This document shows positions 16,096 through 21,806 of a stretch of 21,806 nucleotides of DNA, one piece after another (positions within the stretch are counted from its first letter, which is position 1; each line of letters starts with the position of its first letter). The position numbers and the translations under genes are program-made. This DNA is from a bacterium (GTDB taxonomy: Bacteria > Chloroflexota > Dormibacteria > UBA8260 > Bog-877): NCBI GenBank assembly GCA_021802115.1, contig JAKABA010000050.1, forward strand, positions 1-21,806, in the 5' to 3' direction. The notes under the pieces are model-generated. The model was not told the origin of the DNA and did not search any database. It saw nothing but the letters and a program-made list of their open reading frames with translations.

Positions 16096-17493
16096 TTGTC
16101 TGAGACCGCGCCTTCGGCCGGCGGTGGGCCGGACCCCGGGCCCAGCTTCTGGCTGCGCCACGACCCCTATTTGCCGGGCCCTTCCCTGTCCGGGCCGGCC
16201 GAGGTGGACGTGGCAGTGGTGGGCGGTGGCTTCACCGGCCTCTGGACGGCCATCGAGCTGCGCCTGCGGGACCCCCGGCTGCGGGTCGCGGTGCTGGAGC
16301 AGGAGGTGGTCGGATATGGCGCCAGCGGGCGCAACGGAGGATTCTGCGAGCCCAGCCTGACCCATGGCTACGCCAACGGACGGCGGCACTTCCCCAGCGA
16401 GGTCGAGGAGCTGGAGCGGCTAGGTCACGCCAACTTCGCGCAGCTGGCGGAGTTTCTCGTGGAGCACCGCATCGACTGTGACTTCGAACGAACCGGGGTG
16501 CTGGAGATCGCCACCTCCCCCTGGCAGTTCGCGCTGCTGCAGGAGGAATTCGAGGAGCGGCGGCACCGGGCGGCGCCGGGGGAGCTGCTGGGCCCGGGAC
16601 CAGCCCGCGATCGCCTCCACTCACCAAGCATCGAGGGGGCCCTCTTCAGTCCCGACGCGGCGATCCTCAACCCCGCGCGGCTGGCGCGGGGGCTGAGGCG
16701 CGTCGCCGTGGAGCTGGGCGCCACCATCTGGGAAAAGACCAGGGTGGAGCGATTGGCCCCGGTTCCCGGGGGGTGTGCGCTGGTGACGAGGCAGGCAACG
16801 GTCCGGGCCGAACGGGCGGTCCTGGCGACCAATGCCTACAGCGGCCGGCTGTTGCGGCGGCTCCGGGCTCGCTTCATCCCCGTTTACGACTACGTGCTGG
16901 TTTCAAACCCTCTGACCCCGGCCCAGCGTCGGGCGCTCGGCTGGGAGGGGCGTGAGGGGGTCTCCACCACCGGGAACCACTTCCACTACTTCCGGCTCAC
17001 CGCCGACGACCGCATCCTCTGGGGCGGGTACGACGCGATCTACCACTTCGGCGGCAGGGTCGGCCCGGAGCTGGACCGGCGGCCCCAGACCTTCGCGCGC
17101 TTGGAGGCGCAGTTTCGGGAGATGTTCCCAATGCTGGCTGACCTGGTGTTTGTCAGCCGGTGGGGAGGGCCGATAGCCACCACCACCCGGTTCACCTGCA
17201 CCTTCGGGAGCGCGCTCGGAGGCCGGGTCGTCTACGCCCTCGGGTACACCGGCCTGGGCGTCGCCGCCACCCGTTTTGCCGCGCGCGTCATCGCGGACCA
17301 CCTCTTGGCCCCGGAGTCGCCGTTGCTCCAGCTGGAGCTGGTGCGCCGACCCCCGCTGCCCTTTCCGCCCGAGCCCCTGCGCACCGCCGGCCTGGCGCTG
17401 GTGCAGGCGGAGATGGCCAGAGCAGACCGCACCGGCAGGAGGGGTGCCTTGCTCAGCTTGCTGGATCGGCTGGGGGTGGGCTTCGACTCATGA
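16096..17493 (+). CDS. FAD-dependent amine/amino-acid oxidoreductase (DAO family), copy 2
   Basis: This 465-aa DAO-superfamily flavoprotein is PuuB-like. The N-terminus carries PGPSFWLRHD, then VAVVGGGFTGLW (G43, G45, G48) for ADP binding and VVGYGASGRNGGF for FAD. The C-terminus has YALGYTGLGVAATRFAARVI. It is related to the leftward oxidoreductase (8226-9629), with the same lengths, motifs and an aromatic-rich leader before the Rossmann motif. It should oxidise an amine or gamma-glutamylated amine to the aldehyde handled by the preceding PatD-type enzyme, whose gene ends 33 bp upstream. The start is TTG 16096, with GAAGG seven nt upstream. It is the last gene of the rightward arm. Confidence 0.9.
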   Translation: MSETAPSAGGGPDPGPSFWLRHDPYLPGPSLSGPAEVDVAVVGGGFTGLWTAIELRLRDPRLRVAVLEQEVVGYGASGRNGGFCEPSLTHGYANGRRHFPSEVEELERLGHANFAQLAEFLVEHRIDCDFERTGVLEIATSPWQFALLQEEFEERRHRAAPGELLGPGPARDRLHSPSIEGALFSPDAAILNPARLARGLRRVAVELGATIWEKTRVERLAPVPGGCALVTRQATVRAERAVLATNAYSGRLLRRLRARFIPVYDYVLVSNPLTPAQRRALGWEGREGVSTTGNHFHYFRLTADDRILWGGYDAIYHFGGRVGPELDRRPQTFARLEAQFREMFPMLADLVFVSRWGGPIATTTRFTCTFGSALGGRVVYALGYTGLGVAATRFAARVIADHLLAPESPLLQLELVRRPPLPFPPEPLRTAGLALVQAEMARADRTGRRGALLSLLDRLGVGFDS

Positions 17494-17614
17494 GGGCGTT
17501 TGACCGGCGCTAGGGCCAGGGGCCCGAGGCGAGCTGGCACGACGGCAGGCCCAACCTGTTCCCAAAGGTCCCGGCCGGTGGGGTGGGCCGGGGTCGCGCC
17601 GGTCACGTCCGGCG
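17494..17614. terminator. Convergent gap with several inverted repeats
   Basis: This 121-bp gap lies between convergent genes. Three perfect inverted repeats are visible: TGACCGGCGC (17501-17510) with GCGCCGGTCA (17596-17605), 10 bp, arms 85 nt apart; GGGCC/GGCCC (17513-17525), a 5-bp stem and 3-nt loop; and CCCGGCC (17570-17576) with GGCCGGG (17586-17592), a 7-bp stem and 9-nt loop. Together they could fold into a long hairpin that stops transcription from both sides. There is no U-tract. Confidence 0.45.
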
Positions 17615-18586
17615 CTACGCCCTCCCGAACCACCTGAGCACCCGCATCGCCCGCAGGGTGTTCCAGCGGCTGGGCAGTCCCACCCCGTCGTCCAGTTCGA
17701 AATGGAGCCGGCCCGGGTGGGGGTTCTCGAGCGGCCAGCGACCATCGCCGTCCCGCTTGGACTCGACGACATCCAGCGCCTCGCCGAGCCGGGGGTCGGG
17801 GCCGACCCCGGCTGCCCGCAGATAGTCGAGGCCACGCAAGAGGTCGTAGTGCCAGAAGGTGGGAAACGAGAACTGCGTCCACTCCGGATCGATCAGCGCC
17901 CCGCTGGACCGCCTTCGGAGCATCCGGCGTTCGAGGAGGTATTCGTGGGCGCGCTGGCGGGCGGAGGCGAGGTCATAGGACCCGCCGCGGGCCCGCTCGT
18001 ACTCAAGCAATCCTTCCAGCACCTCGATCGTGGTGTGGAACGAGCCGCGCTGTGATCCCTGCTCCTGCTCGCAGTTCCAGCCGCCGTCCGCCATCTGCTC
18101 CGTCAGGAGACGCTCCACGATCGGGGAGACCTCCTCTCCGAAGTACGAGCCGTTGGCCACCACCCGGCCGTTGATGCACGGCTCGACCTCGCCCGCGAAG
18201 TAGGCCTCGTGGTCGTGCTCCCACCGGCAGTTGGCTGCCACCAGCCGGACCGCCCTCAGGGCGGCTGCACTGTGGGGATCGAGGCCGAAGCTCCGCAAAA
18301 GGCTGAGGCTCCAGGTGGTGGATGTCCACTCGGGAAACAGGCTCCCGCGACACTCCGGGGGGAGCGCGTGCCACCAGTTGGCGGCCCGGTCGGAGTCGAA
18401 GACAGGAGTGCCGGAGTCCCACTGGCCGGTTCGGAGCTGGAGCGCGAGCAGCCGCGCTCCCCATCCCTCCTCGGCGATCCGGGCACGCTCGGCGTCCACC
18501 TGCTCTTTGGGGGCGTCGCACAGGTCGCGCAGCACCTGCCACCGGATCGCGGCATCCGAGTCCAGGAGCCAGTTCACAACATCCAT
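17615..18586 (-). CDS. Squalene-cyclase-fold (alpha/alpha toroid) protein of unknown function
   Basis: This 323-aa protein belongs to a group often annotated as squalene cyclase or prenyltransferase-like in high-G+C bacteria. It has repeated QW-like segments: GQWDSGTPVFD, DGGWNCEQEQG followed by SFHTTIEVLEGLLEYE, and DGRWPLENPHPG, consistent with an alpha/alpha-barrel. It is about half the length of true squalene-hopene cyclases, and I see no DxDD catalytic motif, so a cyclase reaction is not supported. There are no membrane segments or signal peptide. The frame is open to 18646, but the ATG at 18586 (MDVVNWLLDSDAAIRW) has GGAGAAG six nt upstream and matches the usual N-terminus of this group. 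It follows the VirB6/TrbL-like gene by 78 bp, with hairpins between. Confidence 0.85.
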   Translation of the reverse strand: MDVVNWLLDSDAAIRWQVLRDLCDAPKEQVDAERARIAEEGWGARLLALQLRTGQWDSGTPVFDSDRAANWWHALPPECRGSLFPEWTSTTWSLSLLRSFGLDPHSAAALRAVRLVAANCRWEHDHEAYFAGEVEPCINGRVVANGSYFGEEVSPIVERLLTEQMADGGWNCEQEQGSQRGSFHTTIEVLEGLLEYERARGGSYDLASARQRAHEYLLERRMLRRRSSGALIDPEWTQFSFPTFWHYDLLRGLDYLRAAGVGPDPRLGEALDVVESKRDGDGRWPLENPHPGRLHFELDDGVGLPSRWNTLRAMRVLRWFGRA

Positions 18587-18619
18587 CGGCGGCTTCTCCG
18601 TGCACGAGGTCAGAAGGAT

Positions 18620-18659
18620 CGTGATCGTATCGGAACTCCGGATCACGCGCCAGGGCGCG
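18620..18659. promoter_or_regulatory. Nested inverted repeats between the membrane-protein and toroid genes
   Basis: CGCGCC (18646-18651) and GGCGCG (18654-18659) form a tight hairpin just after the stop of the TrbL-like gene and could terminate it. CGTGATC (18620-18626) and GATCACG (18641-18647) form a 7-bp inverted repeat with a 14-nt spacer, upstream of the toroid-protein start. On the minus strand a TACGAT hexamer lies inside the spacer and could be a -10 element, but no matching -35 is clear. Confidence 0.3.
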
Positions 18660-18664
18660 ACCGG

Positions 18665-19576
18665 TCAGACCGCGTCGGCCGCCAGGTGGCGGACCGCCCG
18701 GCTCCAGCGCCGCCCGGTGGACTCCAGGCTGTTGCCGTAATGGCTGGCGACGTTCAGGGCGCCGGGAACCCGCAGCATCAGGTAGAGGGCGGCGAAGGCG
18801 TACAGCATCCCGGCCAGGCCGCGTCCCGGTGCGAAGGCCAGGGTGGTCGCCACCCGCAGCACCAGGAGCTGGCCCAGCTGCATGAACAGCGAGACCGTGA
18901 GCAGCCTTCCCCACTGGCGGGCGAATCCCCTGGTCTCCGGCAGGATCCAGCAGATGGCGGCCAGGGGGGCGCTGGCGCAGAGGACGGCCAACAGGGTGTA
19001 GCGGACGACATAGGCTAGTGCCAGCACCACCACCGCCACCACCAGAGCGGCGGCGAAGGCCAGCAGGAAGAGGTTGGTGCCGGCGGAGGTCACCGCGGGG
19101 CCGCTCAGAGGGCTGCTCCAGGGCAGATCGGCCACGTTGACCCTTGCTCCTCCCACCACCACCTGGCAGAGGGCGTTGTTGAGGTCGATCAGCTGCTGGA
19201 TCAAGGGGAGGCTGAAGGTTCCCAGCACCAGCCCCAGCAGTGCGCGGGGCAGGACCAGCTGGAGCTGGTGCGCGGTCGGCCCTCCGGCACTGGACACGGT
19301 GCGCAGGCCGCTGTAGAGCAAGACCGCCACCAGCAGCGCGGCGCCGGCTGCCAGCAGCAGGTGGTTCACGGTCGCCACCCCGGGGGTGCTGGTGAAGGGG
19401 GTGTCGGGGGAGGGACCGGCCACGTCATGCGTCGAGAAGAGGTACGAACGGAGGTCCTGATCGAGTCCGGTCCGGGCGGTCTGGATGAACTCGCCGAGCG
19501 CTGAGCTGAGCAGCCCGTTGAGCAGCTCCAGCGGGTTCACCGCGAAGCTGGGCGGGTGCAGCAGCGGCTGGGCCAA
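18665..19576 (-). CDS. VirB6/TrbL-like polytopic membrane protein
   Basis: This approximately 303-aa inner-membrane protein has an amphipathic N-terminus (PLELLNGLLSSALGEFIQTA), a polar loop, then five to six membrane segments. These include HLLLAAGAALLVAVLLYSG, ALLGLVLGTFSLPLIQQLID, LLAFAAALVVAVVVLALAYV, TLLAVLCASAPLAAICWILP and GMLYAFAALYLMLRVPGALN. The FAR-QWGR-LLTVSLFMQLGQLLVLRV block is typical of TrbL/VirB6-type channel components of conjugation and type IV secretion systems. The frame extends to 19678, but that part overlaps the preceding small gene, so I chose the TTG at 19576, 5 nt after that stop; GTG 19540 is also possible. The VirB4-like ATPase on the same strand supports the assignment. 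Family confidence is moderate. Confidence 0.72.
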   Translation of the reverse strand: MAQPLLHPPSFAVNPLELLNGLLSSALGEFIQTARTGLDQDLRSYLFSTHDVAGPSPDTPFTSTPGVATVNHLLLAAGAALLVAVLLYSGLRTVSSAGGPTAHQLQLVLPRALLGLVLGTFSLPLIQQLIDLNNALCQVVVGGARVNVADLPWSSPLSGPAVTSAGTNLFLLAFAAALVVAVVVLALAYVVRYTLLAVLCASAPLAAICWILPETRGFARQWGRLLTVSLFMQLGQLLVLRVATTLAFAPGRGLAGMLYAFAALYLMLRVPGALNVASHYGNSLESTGRRWSRAVRHLAADAV

Positions 19577-19581
19577 GCGGG

Positions 19582-19821
19582 TCAGCCGACGGTGTGAGGA
19601 ACCGCGGAGAGCAGCACGTGCGTCAGGAGGCCGGCGAGCTCCACCCCCAGAGTCCCGATCGCGATCCGGCCCAGCCACCGCTGCGCCTCCAACGCGCTGT
19701 GCGGGCTGGGCGCGATCACCCTCCAGATGAAGGCGCAGACGAAGGCCAGGGTCCCGAGGCTGCCGATCAGGCCCTGGGCCAGCAGCACCCAGGAGTTGAG
19801 GAGCGAGTCCAGCTCAGCCAA
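19582..19821 (-). CDS. 79-aa protein with two membrane helices, pilin-subunit-like layout
   Basis: Read from TTG 19821, the peptide has two hydrophobic helices (WVLLAQGLIGSLGTLAFVCA and GRIAIGTLGVELAGLLTHVL) separated by a short charged loop with EAQRW. This is the general layout of VirB2/TrbC-type or small type IV secretion subunits. It lies immediately upstream of the VirB6/TrbL-like gene (5-nt gap) and its TTG overlaps the stop of a preceding 69-codon frame by 8 nt. The same frame is open back to 20070, but that part is Arg/Pro-rich and unlikely to be coding. No cleavable signal is obvious. The start is uncertain. The position and helix layout are observed; the pilin-like role is inference. 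Confidence 0.55.
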   Translation of the reverse strand: MAELDSLLNSWVLLAQGLIGSLGTLAFVCAFIWRVIAPSPHSALEAQRWLGRIAIGTLGVELAGLLTHVLLSAVPHTVG

Positions 19822-20023
19822 GGGGCCCGTCCCGCTGGGCCGCCGCCATCGCCCACAGGCCCACGACGGGGATGGCCCCAGAGAGATCGGCGACGGGCCA
19901 GGTGTCGCAGCCGGGCGCGTGCTCCATCGCCACCAGCGCGCCGGGGTTCCCCACCCGGGCGCGACCCGTCGGCTGTGGACCGCGGGGGTGCAGGGTGGGA
20001 GTGAACGCAACCGGGGCCGGCAT
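19814..20023 (-). CDS. Possible 69-aa small protein
   Basis: This short frame runs from ATG 20023 to TGA 19814-19816 and overlaps the start of the 79-aa membrane protein (TTGGCTGA), an arrangement often seen with translational coupling. The peptide has a polar, proline-containing N-terminal half and a mildly hydrophobic stretch near the end (SGAIPVVGLWAMAAA). No good ribosome-binding site or known motif is visible. Of the minus-strand frames here it has the least shadow-like composition, but it may still be non-coding leader. No function can be suggested. Confidence 0.28.
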   Translation of the reverse strand: MPAPVAFTPTLHPRGPQPTGRARVGNPGALVAMEHAPGCDTWPVADLSGAIPVVGLWAMAAAQRDGPLG

Positions 20024-20081
20024 CTCAAGGGATCTGTCCGCTCGGCCCGGGCGCCCGGGGCCGGCGACATAGATGGTGCTT

Positions 20082-20094
20082 CAGCTCGGAGCTG
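20082..20094. promoter_or_regulatory. 13-bp palindrome upstream of the small membrane-protein genes
   Basis: CAGCTC-G-GAGCTG is a perfect palindrome with one central base, located 59 bp before the ATG at 20023 on the minus strand. It could be an operator for the small-protein/TrbL-like unit. A palindrome of this size also occurs by chance in GC-rich DNA. Confidence 0.2.
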
Positions 20095-20100
20095 TCAACG

Positions 20101-20157
20101 GCCGGTCCGCACCCAGGACCGGCGCCGAGTCACGGCGGCCCAGCCGGCACCGGCTGG
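20101..20157 (-). terminator. Two tandem hairpins after dtd
   Basis: GCCGGTCC (20101-20108) pairs with GGACCGGC (20116-20123), an 8-bp stem and 7-nt loop. CCAGCCG (20140-20146) pairs with CGGCTGG (20151-20157), a 7-bp stem and 4-nt loop. Both lie in the gap downstream of the dtd stop (20208), before the small membrane-protein genes on the same strand. They are plausible tandem terminators separating dtd from the next unit, without U-tracts. Confidence 0.45.
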
Positions 20158-20207
20158 TCCGGTCAGACCCCGACCCTGGACCGCAGCCGACCACCCGGGT
20201 CGCGTGG

Positions 20208-20678
20208 TCATCCGCAGTCGGCGCTCCAGCCGGGCTCACCGGTGGTGGCCACGATCGTGACCGGGCCCTCGTTGCGCGAGTCGACCGTCATGTGCGCGCC
20301 GAACCTGCCCTGCGCAACCGGGCTGACCCCGAGCCCCGTCAGGGCGTCCACCACCCGATCGCACAGCCTCCGGCCGAGCTCCGGTGGCCCGGCGCTCATG
20401 AAGGATGGTCGGTGTCCGCGGCTGAGGTCGGCGAAGAGGGTGAACTGGCTGATCACCAACGCCCCACCCCCCATCTCCAGCACGGACCGGTTCATCCTCC
20501 CAGCGGAGTCGGCGAAGATGCGCAGGTGCGCCAGCCGCTCGGCTAAGTGGTGGGCCAGGGCTTCGTCGTCGGTCGGCCCGATCCCCAGATAGACCAGGAT
20601 CCCGCGGTCGATCGAACCGACCTCCTCGTCGCCGACGCTGACCCGGGCTCGCTCCACCCGTTGCACGACCGCCCGCAC
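20208..20678 (-). CDS. dtd: D-aminoacyl-tRNA deacylase
   Basis: This 156-aa cytosolic enzyme hydrolyses D-amino acids (and glycine) wrongly attached to tRNA. The hallmark motifs are present: the N-terminal MRAVVQRVERARVSV, the active-site strand VISQFTLFAD (S77-Q78) and the Gly-cis-Pro segment NEGPVT (G138-P139), which inserts into the partner subunit to reject L-amino acids. Family members usually have about 145-150 residues, so this is normal length with a short tail. The start is GTG 20678, only 4 nt after the stop of the 198-aa gene, so the two are almost certainly co-transcribed. Two hairpins follow it. Its position between type IV secretion-like genes is unusual for a housekeeping gene. 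Confidence 0.95.
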   Translation of the reverse strand: MRAVVQRVERARVSVGDEEVGSIDRGILVYLGIGPTDDEALAHHLAERLAHLRIFADSAGRMNRSVLEMGGGALVISQFTLFADLSRGHRPSFMSAGPPELGRRLCDRVVDALTGLGVSPVAQGRFGAHMTVDSRNEGPVTIVATTGEPGWSADCG

Positions 20679-20682
20679 CGGG

Positions 20683-21279
20683 TCAACCGATCGCCTGCAG
20701 CCCGCGATAGATGCGCATCGCCTCCGCCTCCGCCTCCAAAAAGCCCAGCGCCTGGGCGCGCATCCCCTGCAGGGAGAAGCTCCAGAGGCCGGGAGGGCTG
20801 GAGGGCCCGGGCATGGTGCGGCCTCGGTACCGCGGCGGGTAGAAGGTGATGGTCGCGTGGGGCAGGCGCTTGAAGATCGGGCCCGAGACCATCACCTCGT
20901 CGATTGAGCGCGGCCCGATCACCCGTCCCTCGACCAGCTCCAGCTGCCGCTGCTTGCGGATCGGGTTGTCGGGGTCCTCCACCACCACCCGGCCGCCGAG
21001 CTCGGCGGTCAGCTGCAGCATCCCGAACGAGATCGCCAGCGCGTCCGTCTCGTCGCCCGCCAACTTCACGAATCCGGCCCCGACGATCGGCTCGAGGCTG
21101 TCCAGGCGCAGGTGGCGCAGGTACTCGGACTCGAACAGGCCGCGACTCTCGTCGGTCGCCAGCCAGACCGGCTCCGAGCGCCAGGCCCTGGCGGCGGCGA
21201 GGCGGGACACCGCGACCACCCAGTCCGCCGGGGTGGCGCGTCCGGCGTTCATCAGGCGATGGTGGACAACCCGAGCCAT
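20683..21279 (-). CDS. Unrecognised 198-aa protein between virB4-like gene and dtd
   Basis: I do not recognise the family. The sequence is soluble-looking with mixed alpha/beta character. It opens with MARVVHHRLMNAGRATPADW, has an acidic/aromatic middle (ATDESRGLFESEYLRHLRLD), strand-like stretches (PIVGAGFVKLAG, ELGGRVVVEDPDNP), a basic PIRKQRQLELVEGRVIG segment, and a helical C-terminus (GFLEAEAEAMRIYRGLQA). There is no signal peptide, membrane segment or obvious catalytic motif. ATG 21279 lies 9 nt after the stop of the VirB4-like gene, and its own stop is 4 nt before dtd, so it is co-transcribed with both. A link to either the secretion module or translation quality control is possible but unproven. 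Confidence 0.75.
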   Translation of the reverse strand: MARVVHHRLMNAGRATPADWVVAVSRLAAARAWRSEPVWLATDESRGLFESEYLRHLRLDSLEPIVGAGFVKLAGDETDALAISFGMLQLTAELGGRVVVEDPDNPIRKQRQLELVEGRVIGPRSIDEVMVSGPIFKRLPHATITFYPPRYRGRTMPGPSSPPGLWSFSLQGMRAQALGFLEAEAEAMRIYRGLQAIG

Positions 21280-21288
21280 CGTCCGATT

Positions 21289-21806
21289 CTAAGCTGGCCG
21301 GTCCGCGGCGACCGGGGCCAGCTGCCCCGCCGATGCGGCGGCCGGTGGGGGGCCCGGATGGGTCAGCCAGCGGTGGTACGGCGCAGGCGCGGTGACGCGG
21401 AGTGGGATTCGTTGCCAGCCGCAGACCAGCAGGAAGTCTCCGCGGCCCGCCTGCTGGAGAAAGCGCCGGTCAGCCTCCTCGAGCCCCAGGGAGCCCTGGA
21501 GCCGGCGGGCGCCGATCTCGGCCTGGCTGCCCAGGAGCTGGGTCGCCGAGTTCACCGCCACCACCTCTCCGAAGTGGGTGGCGGTGAGGTCGGCCCCGGT
21601 CTGCGTCAGCAGGATCAGCGACCCCTGGTACTTGCGCACCCGGCGGGCCAGTCGCTCCATCAGCTGGTGCAGGGCGGGGCTGTCGGCCAGCATCCCGGCC
21701 TCGTCCACTATCAGCTGCTTCTCCCCGGGGTGTTCCCGAACCCAGTGCCAGAGCCAGGTGGAGACGAGCAGGGTGACCGCCGGGGTCCACGACTCCGGGA
21801 TGTTGC
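21289..21806 (-). CDS. VirB4/TraC-like ATPase, C-terminal part, cut by window edge
   Basis: The frame is open from the right edge and ends with TAG at 21289-21291; 172 codons are visible. The peptide reads through TLLVSTWLWHWVREHPGEK into a Walker B motif, QLIVDEAGMLAD, then a helix (LMERLARRVRKYQGSLILL) ending in TQTGADL, a sensor-like segment typical of VirB4/TraC/CagE conjugation ATPases, followed by GEVVAVNSATQLLGSQ. The C-terminus is a Pro/Ala-rich tail. The Walker A region would lie beyond the window. Family members power type IV secretion or conjugation at the inner membrane. The VirB6/TrbL-like gene downstream on the same strand supports the call. Confidence 0.82.
   Translation of the reverse strand, partial: NIPESWTPAVTLLVSTWLWHWVREHPGEKQLIVDEAGMLADSPALHQLMERLARRVRKYQGSLILLTQTGADLTATHFGEVVAVNSATQLLGSQAEIGARRLQGSLGLEEADRRFLQQAGRGDFLLVCGWQRIPLRVTAPAPYHRWLTHPGPPPAAASAGQLAPVAADRPA

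Noticed and set aside
13177..16389. Long minus-strand frames opposite gabT and patD (13177-14868 and 14929-16389).
   Set aside because: The plus-strand frames match GabT and PatD end to end; the antisense products show no domain.
17615..18586. Calling the toroid protein a working squalene-hopene cyclase.
   Set aside because: It is about half the usual length and I see no DxDD acid motif. Only the fold-type repeats support the family name.
19577..19678. Longer start for the VirB6/TrbL-like protein at 19678.
   Set aside because: The extension overlaps the two-helix small gene by about 97 bp and is Arg/Gly-rich; a TTG just after the small gene's stop fits better.
1..21806. CRISPR arrays, tRNA or rRNA genes, transposases and insertion-sequence ends.
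   Set aside because: No regularly spaced repeats, cloverleaf-like sequences or transposase motifs were seen by reading. Repeats found are short inverted repeats near gene ends or single dispersed pairs.

Overview
The window is high-G+C DNA with densely packed genes and heavy use of GTG and TTG starts. It looks like a soil-type actinobacterium or a related high-G+C lineage (for example Dormibacterota- or Chloroflexota-like). No rRNA or other phylogenetic marker is present, so this placement is only an impression. I found no tRNA, rRNA, CRISPR array or insertion sequence.

Layout. (1) Positions 1-202 (-) hold the start of a small membrane protein cut by the window edge. It is divergent from an unrecognised 203-aa protein with two CPRC knuckles (247-858, +). 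(2) Positions 869-9629 (-) carry, in order of transcription, an FAD-dependent amine oxidoreductase, a family-5 solute-binding lipoprotein, a YtcJ-type amidohydrolase, DppB- and DppC-type permeases and an aldehyde dehydrogenase. No ABC ATPase gene is present. (3) A 401-bp divergent control region (9630-10030) separates this arm from a rightward arm. (4) Positions 10031-17493 (+) carry a glutamate-1-semialdehyde-aminomutase-like aminotransferase, a PucR-family regulator, a GabT-type 4-aminobutyrate transaminase, a PatD-type 4-aminobutyraldehyde dehydrogenase and a second FAD oxidoreductase related to the first. (5) Positions 17615-21806 (-) are a different neighbourhood: the C-terminus of a VirB4-like ATPase, an unrecognised 198-aa protein, D-aminoacyl-tRNA deacylase, one or two tiny proteins, a VirB6/TrbL-like multi-spanning membrane protein and a terpene-cyclase-fold protein.

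How the genes fit together. The two divergent arms (2 and 4) look like one catabolic island for an amine, probably putrescine, a derivative of it or an N-acyl amine. The lipoprotein and two permeases would import the compound and the amidohydrolase may remove an acyl group. The oxidoreductases or the first aminotransferase would oxidise the amine to an aminoaldehyde. PatD-like dehydrogenase would give 4-aminobutyrate, GabT would give succinate semialdehyde, and the other aldehyde dehydrogenase could complete conversion to succinate. PucR would sense a pathway compound. The GabT and PatD assignments rest on strong sequence resemblance; the overall substrate is inference.

The right-hand part resembles a conjugation or type IV secretion membrane module with the housekeeping gene dtd inserted in it. 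Several GC-rich hairpins lie between transcription units. The clearest are one spanning both stop codons of a convergent gene pair (855-872), one after the first aminotransferase (11413-11443), and two in tandem after dtd (20101-20157).
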